Shown piece by piece: positions 32,894 through 44,514 of a DNA stretch of 64,000 nucleotides; position 1 is the first letter of the stretch, and each line of letters begins with the position of its first letter. Position numbers and translations under genes: made by a program. Below the pieces are notes generated by a model. The model did no database searches. It was not told where the DNA came from and saw nothing but the letters and a program-made list of their open reading frames with translations. Source of the stretch: Zantedeschia hybrid cultivar. Lineage: Eukaryota > Streptophyta > Magnoliopsida > Alismatales > Araceae. The stretch lies in assembly GCA_030544215.1 (NCBI GenBank), contig JARZZO010000001.1, positions 38,777,670 to 38,841,669 on the forward strand, in the 5' to 3' direction.

Positions 32894-34485
32894 TGTTAGT
32901 ACTGGATGGCCAATAAGTCAATCCGACACTGTATTATGTTCAGATCATTAATTAAATGACATATTTTCATTGTGTATCTTATTTGAGCATTGCTTATATC
33001 AAATCACAATGAAGTCTATGAACATATGCATTAATCTTCGGATTATGATGAGATCATAATTACGGGACCGAAGGTTTATAAACACATGTTCTTAATTGTT
33101 CTTAGTCATAGGATGTTTGAGAAGGACATGGAACATCCGATAGACTAGTATAGGTTTCTTCAGCTCATATGATGAGAGTGACTAATCCTATAAGTTACTT
33201 GTGTAGAGACACTATACTGGACCTGTAGGTGCTCATTGGCGAATGAGTTTACTGAACTGATCCGACTATGAATCGCTGGAGGGTAAACACGCCACTGTTA
33301 ACCAGCTCAATTCTTTTGTCACGGTTGCGTAGATGATCCTTGGACCTGAGATGCCAAAGATATCTTGTTGGTAGGTTTCTGAACTTTGACCTTGACTAAC
33401 GAATCCCTAACCATGGGTTATCAATAAGTCAAGTGATCGGGTTCAGGGAAATGCCATCGAAGGTAATTGTGTGTTCAATACGGGATCATCCGCTCACAAC
33501 GGGATCATCCGCTCTCGGTAGTTTGAGAGAGAATGTTCCACGAATGATGCGCTTAAAGTCCCTAGTTAGGGTGGACTCTATATCTAATAAGGAGTTATCG
33601 GATTCAGATTAGCGGCATTTGATTCAAGTGAATAGACTGGTTAGTGTTTAATAGTAAACCATACCCTAGGTCGATTTTGGAACATTGCATGGATGAACGA
33701 TTATATCCACGTGGTAACTGTTGACGGAAAGGTTCCCATAGTGGGTTTGATTATCCCGAATGCCTTCCAGGATCACGCAGTGTTGCTTGGCACCCAACGT
33801 GATCGGAAGCCCATCCAAATTTATTTTGGTGACAATAAATTCGGCTGATTAATTAATATAAGGATATAAATTAATTCAGTGGGTCAGTAAGAGGTTACTT
33901 GACTTAATGGGCCATTAACTGGACTAGTATTTTGGCCTAGAGGGTCACACGCAAATGGTTTTCAAGCTAGTGGATTTTTAACAGGGTTTTGGATAAGTTC
34001 GGGTTTTTATGAAAAACCGTGAACATACTTCTTATAAAAGCTAGCGACCAGGCTCAGGGGCCAGCAACCCTAACCCTGGCCGTCCCCCATCTCTCTCTCC
34101 TCTCTCAATGGTACCATCCCATCTTTGGGCGCCCCTCAGCAGAGCCGCTTCGATTCCCGAGCTCCGTCTTCCCGTCTGACGGGAAATCGTCCCCGCATAT
34201 CACGGAGAATCGCACGAAGCCAGTCGGGATCCACGGATGCTGTTGCGAGCGAGGAAGCGAGGACAATCCACCAAGAGGAAGACCGTGTGGAGACTGTTAG
34301 AGGCCGGGCACATGCGCGGTTTGCGGGATCACACCGTCGGAACCGTTCGGATGCGGATTCGAATCTGCGCAAGGTAAATAATATTTACCAAATTAATTTT
34401 AATGATCGAAATGGGATTGATCCGATCCCGAGAAAATTTATTCCGCTGCATTTTTCGATTGAATCTCGACACAGCGAACCTAACA
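32894..34485 (+). repeat. Copia II 5' LTR
   Basis: 1592 bp, TGTTAGTACTGG...CCTAACA. U3 hairpin: outer GAACATATG/CACATGTTC (33020-33028, 33083-33091; one mismatch), inner AATCTTCGG/CCGAAGGTT (33033-33041, 33068-33076; one wobble). CTCATT/AATGAG hairpin at 33232-33247. An 18-20 base duplication (ATCATCCGCTC) is visible near 33485-33515. Confidence 0.9.
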
Positions 34486-34486
34486 G

Positions 34487-34500
34487 TGGTATTAGAGCCA
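34487..34500 (+). other. Copia II primer-binding site
   Basis: TGGTATTAGAGCCA, one C-to-T change from the initiator-Met type site TGGTATCAGAGCCA. Confidence 0.85.
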
Positions 34501-34664
34501 TGTTCTAATGTGTTTTCGCCGTTTCGATCTCCAAAATGATGCATTTATAATTAATTCCATGCATAGTTTAGATTTTAATTACATGTGTCGTGATCATGCG
34601 ATGATCACAATGAATTTACTGTAAATTACTATGATTAAAATCGAATTTTCTTTGGGTTATATCG
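34501..34664 (+). other. Copia II leader, first part
   Basis: 164 bases of leader before the Tekay-like insertion; the copia I leader aligns (6955-7110). Its last five bases (34660-34664, TATCG) are the left TSD of that insertion. Confidence 0.75.
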
Positions 34665-34892
34665 TGTAAGGACTGAGGTTTCGGATCCGGTTATCGGGTC
34701 AGTTTTTGGATCGGATTCCCTGGTTTGGGGCCATGATGGGTCAGGGGAGTGCCATCTAAATGACGTCTAGGATGCACGACGCCTTTTGAAAGGCATCTTG
34801 TTGGGTAGATGCCATTTAGTTTGGTTGCTGATGTGCCACGTGGGCATCACGTGGGCGGGCTTCGGGCCGCGAGTGTACGGCCCTATCGTATC

Positions 34893-35947
34893 GTCTGAAC
34901 GGCGTCCGCTATGGACGACGCCATTCAGACTGCGACCCTGGGTTGTTAGTGTACGGTGCCGGTCTTGTCGTCTAAACGGCGTCTTGGATAGGCGACGCGT
35001 TTAAGACTCTGTCAGTACGGCCCGTCATGTCAACTGATAGGCGTACGTGCAACTCGACGTGTTTTAGCCAGTTTCTGGTTAACCCCGCGAACCCTCCTTC
35101 CTTTCCCTCATTTTCTCCTCCGTCTTCTCTCTCCTCTCTTCCTCAGCGGCTTCGACGATTCTTCTTTCCCCTCCTTCTTTTCCTCCCACCATTTCATCTC
35201 TCCCTCCACTCCATCGACCTCCTAACTCCCACCACTACCCCCACCACCACCTCCGCAACGTTTTCTCTCCAGACGGCGGCCGACGTCCCGGTGGAGTAAC
35301 AACGACCTCGGCGGTACCGGCGGCGGCGTGGGGCGAGACGGGTGGCCAGTTTGGAACTTGGCGGAGTTCAAGGGTAGGGTGACGATTCCCAGTGTATTTC
35401 GTTTAAAACCATGTTTTTCCCGCATTTGAAGCATGTTTTAGGGGCATTTTTGGGGTGAAAACGCTAAGTGCATGTATGGAGAATTGGGTGTTCTAATGGG
35501 TAGTTAGGTTCTCATCCTTCCCCTTTTTGTTTTGTACTCTTTTCTGTGCATTTTGGGGGAGGAATTCCACCTCGTGGATTGGGGGAAACGCAGGGGAGAA
35601 CCTGTCTGTCGGGACTAAATGGCGTCGAGGTGAAGCGACGCCATTTAGAAAGGCGGCGCCCACCCACGACGCGATTTAGCCCCATTTACATACTCTGTCT
35701 CTGGACTGTTGAGCGTCCAGGAAAAGCGACGCCTTTTAAATTGGCGACTTGAGTCAACGACGCATTTTAGTGGAAATCACCCCATGGCCTATCCCTGTTT
35801 TCGGTCGCTTACAGGCGACGAGGGACAGTGACGCCTTTCAAAAGGCAACTACCTGTGGCGACGCGTTTTACGCCAGGTTCTGAGGCCGTTTCTATGAACC
35901 AGTTTAGGAGGCTTGAATGGCGTCGGCCTTGGGCGACGCGATTCAAG
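34893..35947. repeat. GGCGTC dyad clusters, Tekay-like 5' LTR
   Basis: Examples: 34893-34930 (arms GTCTGAA and TTCAGAC around GGCGTCC/GACGCC), 35615-35648 (CTAAAT and ATTTAG arms) and 35912-35947 (CTTGAAT and ATTCAAG arms). The half-site core stays the same, arms change together, centres vary. The 3' LTR has the matching sites, for example at 44743-44780 and 45768-45803. Confidence 0.8.
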
Positions 35948-36590
35948 ACAGAATCACATTAATCCATGCCATTAAAATGTGCTTACACTATAAACTAGTT
36001 GGTTAAATACATGCTTTAAATTATACTTGATGATGATGGATTCCTCGTGAGTAGATCGCACTGTGCCGTGTTTTGTGCTACTGTGGACCTAGAGTGACAG
36101 TTGTAGCGCTTTGTCAGCCTGTGTCGGTGTGGGTAGGACACAGCGCCGGTGGGAGCAGTGGCGGGGTGACGCCTAGTGAGAGAGGGTCACCTGGTGAACC
36201 CCGGGGTTAGCTTGTACCGGTGTCGGAGTGGTACCTGAGGAGTGTCACTCGTGCTGGGGGAAGGAATAACCACCTGAGCCAGTTGGGCCGGAGTAGCTAT
36301 CGTGCTATCCGAGGGGTTACTGTTTGGTCTCAGCGGGTCGGTGTTTCCCACCTTCGTTTGTGTGGTTGGCGTGTTTTGACGAGACACTGGTTGTGGGTTC
36401 CCTGGTACATTGGTTATTAGAAATATGCATGTAAAAAATATTTCGAATGCATGTGATTCATATCGAGATTTAGGAGTAGTAATTACTGCTTTACTTGTTT
36501 ACTGTACCTTCAGCTGTGTTTTACACTTGCGGGTGTGTTAGTGGGCAATGGGGATCGAAGGATCCCTACCGAGTCTTTTCGTTGAGACTC

Positions 36591-39424
36591 TGTAACGACC
36601 CGCCATCCTATGACCGGAGACCCGGTCACTAAATGGATGTCGGCCCATTAACTGCGGGTTCACACCCGGATCTCACACAACACGTCTGGAGGAGTAAGTG
36701 CTAAACAAGGCTAAATACAACAAACACACGGACTACAAGGGAAGCAAGTACGCAGGAAGGAAAATAACAATGTCCGTATACAGTCCAACAATAATTACAT
36801 GTCCAACAATTAAATAAGTACAGGCAGAAGGAAAGTACAACAACATCGGGGCATACCCCGGGACTAAGACAGCTGCTGGTCCGCACACCAAGAAGTCACC
36901 ACGCTTCCGCTCGCCTCGAGGTCCGCACCTGAAACCGCAGGGAGTGAGCCACACCAGAAATGGGCTCAGTAGGGATCATCCGATCCCCTGCCTCCCACTC
37001 ACACACCCACAAGTGCAACAACAGGAATATATATATAGCAATAACACCAGGCAGTAAACACAACTCTCCAACCTGATAGGAACCGTACAATAAGCAGTGT
37101 AGCAAGAACGGTACCAAGTAACCCGAAGAACCCAACTCAATATGAAACGTACGCGTAAGCAGTGTAACAGGAACAGTACCGAGCAACCTGGAGAACCCAA
37201 CACAAGGTCACGTCTCACAGTCAAAGTCCACGAAGCGACTGAACCACACTGTCGACCGAAGTCAAACGTCGCCTCCCAACACTACCACAACTGCTCACGC
37301 CTGTCCACCCCTACAGTGTTCCGGGGCACTGTAGGGTGAGGCAGTGAGCCAAACTAGGACTAGCTGGACTCAGTGTACCGCCACTGCCAGCTACGTGTGC
37401 ACACAAGCAGTCTAGACTACTGTCCTACCACCGGATTGCCTCCACGCTAGGCCTCAGCGCTTCAGGAGGGCCCTGGGGACCGGCGAACCCCCGTCAAGCC
37501 GAAGCTACAGGAACTACCCACAAACCCAACTCTCCCGGGCTGCGTCAGGCCAAGGGCGATAGGTACCACTCGTAACCTTTATCAAAGGTCACATCAGGCC
37601 CAATGGCTAAAGGGTAAACCAACTCCCACCAGAAACACCACCAGCGCCACAGCAAGAAACACGCCAGAAGCTGTCACGACAACCAAGGGAAACCCCGACC
37701 CGCTGAGACCAAACAGCAACCCCTCGGATAGCATACCAGCTACTCCAGCCCGACGGGCTCAAGGTGGTTCTGCTTGTCTCAGCCAAGGGTGAAACACAAC
37801 AAGCACCACTCCACAGACACCATGGCCCTTCTCCCATCGGCCCATGGTGACAGACGTAAACCACAGTTAACCCGATCCACATTCGCATAACACAACCACA
37901 CATATAACATGATTCCATTCGCACAGTAAACCTCAGTCTCAGTATATAGTTAAAGCGCACACACACACACACACACAGGTGATGTAATTCCACTCACGCA
38001 GAAGTCCTCCGTCTCAGTATACAACCCAAAGCATGCATTTAAATCATCCCACCGTGAAACATGCATGAATATAATAGAATTGAGCAATCCTGTCTTGAAT
38101 CGCGTCGACCGAGGTCGACGCCATTCAAGACCCTTAAACAGGTTTATTAAAAGCCCGATTATCCTTGAAACGCGTCTACCAGTGAAGCCGCCTTTTTAAA
38201 ACGCGTCAAGGTCGCAAGACGCCATTCAACCCAGAAATCCCGATTGCAGAACCCTTAAACGGGGGCATTCCCTGCCTAAATGGCGTCATGATGGCTCGAC
38301 GTCCTTCAGAAAGGCGTCGTCCATCCATGACGTCATTTAGCGCCAGAACCCCTAACTCAGGAAACCTCGCACAGGGAGGTTTCTGCCCTAAAACGCGTCG
38401 TACTGACCCGACGTCTTTCGGAAAGGCGTCGACCAGGCACGACGCCATTTAGCGCCAGAAACCAGGTTTCCTGGTTCGACCTGAGGGTCACACCCTTGAA
38501 CCCCAGGCACCCCGAAAAGCCCCAAAACCAAAGGGAGAAGAAGAGAAGTCCAACCATCACAAGCATGCTACGAAACCGAGTCCACAAGCACCACCATTCC
38601 CACAAGGAATCCCCCTAAACATGCTCAATCTAACCCCAAACACGCCCTATCACGCCAAGAAGCAACGAGCACACATGCAAGGTTTCGTCCCCCTACCGGT
38701 TCTCGAACTCCGCCAAGCTCCGTGCCGCCGTCCCGCCGCACCGCACACCGCCGCCGGTACCCTCGAGGACGCCGCCACTCCGCCGGGACGTCGGCCGCCG
38801 TCCGGAGAAGGGAACGCCGCGAAGGAGGTGGTGGAGGTAGAGGTGAGAGGTAAGGTGGTGTTGGAGTGGTGGAAGAGGAAGAAGAGGAAGGGAAGGGAAA
38901 GAAGGGCGTCGGAGAGGGCGGGGAGGGTGAGGAGAGAGAGTGTGAAGGTGAGAATGAGGGAAAGAAGGGGAGGCTCGCAGGGTCAACCAGAATCCCGCTA
39001 AAACGCGTCGATCGAGACAGACGCCTATCAGTCTGACAGGACGGCCGTACCGACACCGCTCTGAAACGCGTCGCCCACCGCGGACGCCGTTCAGACGACA
39101 AGACAGGCCGTACTGACAACGTTCTGGCGCCGTACCCTGACACCGCAGGTGTCGCAGTCTGAAACGCGTCGACCGAGCTGGACGCCGTTCAGACAAATCT
39201 GACAGGGGCCGTACTCTCGCGGCCCGAAACCCGCCCACGTGGCGCACACGTGGCACAACAACCAGCAGACCTAAATGGCGTCCACACATCCTAACGCCTT
39301 TTGAAAGGCGTCGAGCACTGTTGACGCCATTCAGCCAGAAATCTCAAGACCCCTCCAGGGTCCAAACCAAGGGATCCGGCCCGAACCCGACCCGAATACA
39401 GAACCCGAAACCTCAGTCCTTACA
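36591..39424 (-). mobile_element. Solo LTR B1
   Basis: 2834 bp, reverse orientation (TGTAACGACCCGCC...CCTTACA on +), TSD GACTC (36586-36590, 39425-39429). The empty site is in the 3' LTR near 46436. Related to the type A LTR at both ends but longer and diverged. Contains an (AC)n run at 37956-37977 and GGCGTC dyads, for example 38094-38129. Confidence 0.94.
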
Positions 39425-39789
39425 GACTCACCCCTGCGATTTTCAGGTGAGGATTCCAGGCAGACTTAGCGAGGTGTGTACTGCTGTGAGTCGCGCGCCG
39501 TCAGCTGTTGTTCCGGGGTATGCCCCGACGTAGTTGTTATCTTTATTTCTGGCCTGTACGCTTAATTATTTCTTTTCTGTTTGAGTATGTAATTATTTGC
39601 TGTATCGCGTCGCATTGTAATAACTTTTAATTCCTGCATTTTCCTTTCAATTCAATGTGATGTGAATGTTTAGCTCAGTTTATTGTTTATTTCCTAGACT
39701 TACTTAGATCCTGGTTTGGTTCCAAATTAATGATTCGGTACCCATTTAGTAATCGGATCCCCGATTATAGGGTGGCGGGTCGTTACAGT

Positions 39790-39801
39790 TGGTATCAGAG
39801 C
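39790..39801 (+). other. Tekay-like primer-binding site
   Basis: TGGTATCAGAGC, the standard initiator-Met site, two bases after the LTR end. Confidence 0.92.
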
Positions 39802-39962
39802 ATTTGGTCTAGCAAATAAATGAATAACTAGGTTAAATGTCGTAAGTCCGGCAAATAATTACATTATCCCGTACAGGTACGGCGATAGTATAGGTTTTAG
39901 GATTCTAATTAGACCTTTTCGATTTTGTGATTGTAGGCGATTAGATAGCTCCTAGGAAGAGG

Positions 39963-41016
39963 ATGCCGGTTATTAGAGAGCGGGGAGATGTCCCTAGTGG
40001 ATCCGAGGCTGGTAGGCCGAGTGTAGAGCATTTCATGGAGGCTATGATGGACACGATGGCTAGATATCAGACCCGAAACCCTAGTGAGAGTTCCAGTGCT
40101 CGGGGAGGGTCTTCAGCTACACTAAAGAGATTCCTGAAGCTGAGGCCGCCTCATTTCACCGGTCGTCCCGACCCTGATGAGGCTGTTCACTGGTTGAGGG
40201 AGATAGAGAAGACTTTTGATACTATGGATTGTGCGGTAGTTGAGAGGACTCCGTTGGCTACCTTCATGTTGAAGGATAATGCCTACGATTGGTGGACCAC
40301 TTTGAAGAGTCTGTCATATGTGGATAGGAGCCTCAGGGAGATTCCATAGGAGACGTTTGTGAAGGAATTCAATGCACAGTACTTCCCTAGGCATGTTTAG
40401 AGGGCAAAGGAGAGGGAAATCATGGAGCTGACCCAAGGAAGCATGACAGTATTGGAATACCAGGCGAAGTTTGTTTCGCTTGGGAGGTTTGTGCCTTTCA
40501 TTTCAGGGGACGAGGAGCGTCGGACTGAGAGGTTTGTGGATGGACTGAGCTCCAGTCTGAGGAACTTTGTGGCATCTCACTGTTGTACAGATTTGGCATC
40601 GGCGGTTAGGTGTGCAGCGGCAGTGGAGGCACAGGAAAATCAGTCAGCCCGGGAGAGAGGACTGACTACTCAGGGACCAGCTCGTGGCAGGGGAAAGGCA
40701 GCGGCAGCAGCTCCTTCGTCCGGATCAGGATCGTCGTCACTCGACTCTAGATTCAGGAGATTCTTTCGAGGCGGTGGCAGCAATAGCGGCAGCAGCGGAA
40801 GCAGCAGACCCAGGCAGGATCAGCAGAGCCAGTCGGTCAGAGGCTTCCAGCAGTTTGTCAGCATTGCGGTGGTACTTACGGTGGGACTCAGTGTCCTGCT
40901 TTTTCCGGGAGATGCTACACTTGTGGCCAGCAGGGCCACGTGGCGAGGTTTTGCCCGCAGGGGCGTGGTCAGAGGCAAGGGCCAGGTGATCAGAAGAAGC
41001 CGAGGACCTAAGGGAG
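39963..41016 (+). pseudogene. Tekay-like gag
   Basis: Starts ATG 39963. Capsid motifs: FLKLRPPHFTGRPDPDEAVHW, WLREIEKTFDTMDC, DWWTTLK, VKEFNAQYFPRH, MTVLEYQAKFVSL. Two in-frame TAG (40347-40349, 40398-40400). A one-base shift near 40850 moves to the pol frame, in which the zinc knuckle CYTCGQQGHVARFC (CX2CX4HX4C, from 40913) is intact. One TAA (about 41005) separates gag from protease. Confidence 0.9.
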
Positions 41017-41017
41017 A

Positions 41018-44000
41018 GTGCTAGCTATCACCAGGAAGGAGGCTCGTGCGTCCAACTTGGTGGAATGTACACTTTCTGTCCTTGGGAACTCTACACATGT
41101 GCTAATTGATTCGGGTGCTTCGCATTCTTTCATTTCTGAGCAATTCATAGATATTCTTTCTGCACCTGTTGATGAGCTATCTGATGGATTGATGGTAGAA
41201 GTTCCTTCTGGGGATTTCATGTTATCTTATAATTGTTTGAGGGATATTCCCTTGACCATTGAGGGCCATGAGTTACCTGCCCAGTTGGTTGTGCTTGCCA
41301 TTCGTGACTTTGATATCATCTTGGGCATGGATTGGTTGGAGGCTTATTATGCTGAGGTGGACTGCTACAGGAAGAGAGTGCGTTTCTCTATTCCGAACAT
41401 CCCGACCTTCTACTTCCAAGGTATTAGACTCTCTTCTCGAGGTATTCTTATTTCTGCCTTTAAGGCCCAGAGGTTGCTTGTTGGTGGTTGTGAGGCCTTT
41501 CTTGCTTCTATCGTTCTAGCTGATGTTAGTGGAAGTTCAAGTCCTTGGGAGGTGCCCGTGGTATGTGACTTTGTAGATGTGTTTCCTGAGGAATTGCCTG
41601 GCCTTCCTCCTCAGCGAGAGGTTGAGTTTACTATTGAGCTTGCACCGGGTACGGCGCCCTTGTCTAAGGCCCCGTATCGGATGGCGCCAGCCGAACTCGC
41701 CGAGTTGAAGGCGCAGTTGCAGGAGTTGCTGGATAAGGGTTTCATTCGTCCCAGTACTTCTCCGTAGGGTGCTCTAGTTCTATTTGTCAGGAAGAAGGAT
41801 GGTTCTCTGAGGTTGTGCATTGATTATAGACAGTTGAACCAGGTGACGATAAAGAATAAGTACCCACTCCCGAGGATCGATGATTTGATGGATCAGCTGC
41901 AGTCTGCGAACGTGTTTTCAAAGATTGACTTGAGATCAGGGTATTATCAGATGAGGATCCGTGAGATTGATATTAGTAAGATGGCTTTTAGGACTCAGTA
42001 TGGACATTATGAGTTTTTGGTTAGGCCTTTTGGCTTGACCAATGCTCCGGCGGCTTTTATGGATTTAATGAACCGGGTCTTCAAGGCCTATTTGGATCAG
42101 TTTGTGGTTGTATTTGTGGATGATATTTTGATATACTCTTCTTCTGAGGAAGAGCATGCCACACATCTTCAGATGGTATTGCAGGTTCTGAGAGAGCACC
42201 AACTCTATGCCAAGTTTAGCAAGTGTGAATTCTGGTTAGACAAGGTGCACTTCCTGGGGCATGTCATTTCTGGCGAGGGCATCGCAGTGGATCCGGCTAA
42301 GATTGAGGCAGTGATGGATTGGAGCAGGCCAACAACAGTGACTGAGATCAAGAGCTTCTTGGGGCTAGCAGGTTATTACAGGCGATTTGTCCAGGGTTTT
42401 TCTTCGATAGCGGCACCCTTGTCGAGGTTGACTCGTAAGGGAGTTCGTTTTGTATGGACCGAGGAATGTGAGCAGAGTTTCATTTAGTTGAAAACTCGCC
42501 TCACTTCGGCCCCAGTGTTGGTGCTTCCATCAGGTTCAAGTGGGTTTGTAGTTTATTCAGATGCATCGCGTCGAGGTTTGGGTGCAGTTCTAATGCAGCA
42601 TGGTAGGGTCGTGGCCTATGCTTCTAGGCAGCTGAAGAAGCACGAGGAGAACTATCCTACCCATGATTTGGAGTTGGCAGCTATAGTATTTGCACTGAAG
42701 ATCTGGAGACATTATTTGTATGGAGAGAAATTTTAGGTTTTTACTGATCACAAAAGCCTGAAGTATGTATTCACACAGAGGGATCTGAATTTGAGGCAGC
42801 GTAGGTGGATGGAATTCATCAAGGATTATGACCTCGACCTTTCCTATCATCCGGGTAAGGCAAATGTGGTGGCAGACGCCTTGAGTCAGAAGACTGTCGT
42901 GTCATACCTTATGGTTTGAGAATGGAGGTTATTTGAGCAGGTTGTAGAATCTTCCTTTCGGGTTCCACGTGAGGATGATAGAGCCGTGTTGGCCAGCTTG
43001 ACTGTGAGGCTAGCAGTATACCATGCCGTGATTGAGGCTCAGAGGGCAGACGTAGAGTTACCGCAGATTCTCCAGAGACCAGAAGTGGAATTGTGGGAAG
43101 ATGGTACAGTCAGGTTTAGAGGCAGACTTTATGTTCCGGCCGAGGAGGACGTGCGCAGGTGTGTCCTGGATGAGGCACACCGTTCTAGATATGCAGTGCA
43201 TCCTGGAACGACTAAGATGTATCATTGTTTTAGGAGGCATTTTTGGTGGCCTGGTATGAAGAAGGATGTGGCTGAGTATGTGGCTAGGTGCATGACTTGT
43301 CAGCAGGTTAAGGCAGAACATCAGAGACCAGATGGGTTGTTGCAGCCTTTGTCAATCCCTGAATGGAAATGGGAGCATGTGACTATGGACTTTGTGATGG
43401 GATTACCTGTATCCCCTGGCAGAAGAGACGCGATCTGGGTCATTGTTGATCGATTGACCAAGTCGGCACACTTCCTGGCTATTAGGAAGGACTGGTCGGT
43501 CGGTAAGTTGGCTAAGTTGTTTGTAGATCGGATTATCTCTCTGCACGGGGTGCCGTTATCCATCGTATCAGACCGAGATCTGAGGTTTACTTCTAGGTTC
43601 TAGAAGAGTTTTCAGAAGGCCTTGGGCACGCAGTTGGCCTTCAGCTCGGCCTATCATCCCGAGACTGATGGACAGTCGGAAAGGACCATACAGACTCTGG
43701 AGGATATGCTCAGGGCATGTTGCTTAGACTGGGGAGGTTCTTGGGAGCAGCATTTGCCTACTGTGGAGTTTGCCTACAACAACAATTATCATTCTAGTAT
43801 CGGCATGGCGCCTTACGAGGCGTTGTATGGGCGGCCGTGTCGATCCCCTGTGTGTTGGTCCGAGATTGGCGAGAGGCAGATAGCAGGGCCAGAGTTAGTA
43901 TAGCAGTGTGCTGAGGTTGCCAGAGTGGTACATCAGAGATTGATTGCAGCTCAGAGCAGGCATAAGAGTTATGCATACGTCCGTAGGCGACCGCTTGAGT

Positions 44001-44425
44001 TTGAGGTAGGGGACCACGTGTTTCTCCGAGTCTCACCCTCGAAGGGTGTGATGAGGTTAGGGAAGCGAGGTAAGCTGAGTCTGTGATATATTGGGCCTTT
44101 TCCCATTCTTACTCGAATTGGGGAAACAGCGTATCAGCTGGCCTTGCCGCCCACTCTTGCGGGGGTGCACGATGTGTTCCATGTTTCGTTGCTGAGGAGA
44201 TATGTTCAGGATCCATCTCATGTTTTAGATTTTTCAGAGTTGGAAGTCGCTGAGGACTTGTCCTTTCCAGAATTTCCAGTGCGTATTGAGGATCGCAGAG
44301 AACAGGTCCTTCGGAACAAGGTTGTACCTCTGGTTAAGGTAATTTGGCAGTATCGCTCTGGGGGCGAGGCAACCTGAGAACGCGAGGACGAGATGCGGGA
44401 GCAATTTTCCTACCTTTTCTCGTAA
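41018..44425 (+). pseudogene. Tekay-like pol: protease, RT, RNase H, integrase, chromodomain tail
   Basis: A single frame with no indel. Protease LIDSGASHSFIS (about 41105); RT LCIDYRQLNQ, SKIDLRSGYYQ, FVDDILIYS (about 42112); RNase H VYSDASRRGLG, TDHKSLKY, VADALS; integrase finger (AVHPGTTKM, CMTCQQVK) and core with MDFVMGLP, SDRDLRF and GQSERT, so D, D and E are all kept. The C-terminus (VLRNKVVPLVKVIW, EREDEMRE) matches the chromodomain end of Del/Tekay elements, thought to guide insertion to heterochromatin. Eight stops: 41765, 42485, 42734, 42917, 43601, 43901, 44084 and 44375, all TAG or TGA. Final stop TAA 44423-44425. Confidence 0.93.
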
Positions 44426-44514
44426 GTTCCCTTGTGAACTTTTATCTTTATGTTTTGACCTCGTTAATTATAGTAGGCAATTTCGAGGACGAAATTCTTT
44501 TAAGGGGGGGAGAA
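44426..44514 (+). other. Short 3' UTR and polypurine tract
   Basis: Ends in TAAGGGGGGGAGAA (44501-44514) directly before the 3' LTR. Confidence 0.88.

Larger units (their letters stand above)
34665..39787 (+). repeat. Tekay-like 5' LTR (type A), split by solo LTR B1
   Basis: Parts 34665-36590 and 39430-39787 (TSD counted once) match 44515-46800. Starts TGTAAGGACTGAGG, ends GGTCGTTACA. Contains many GGCGTC/GACGCC dyads and a pyrimidine-rich stretch (35090-35220). Confidence 0.93.

Noticed and set aside
35027..35299. Open frame repeated in all Tekay-like and B-type LTRs, S/P/F/L-rich
   Set aside because: It follows a pyrimidine-rich tract whose translation gives such residues; frame and length differ between copies. 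It looks like untranslated LTR sequence.
37956..37977. (AC)n run
   Set aside because: An ordinary microsatellite inside solo LTR B1; not a separate functional element.
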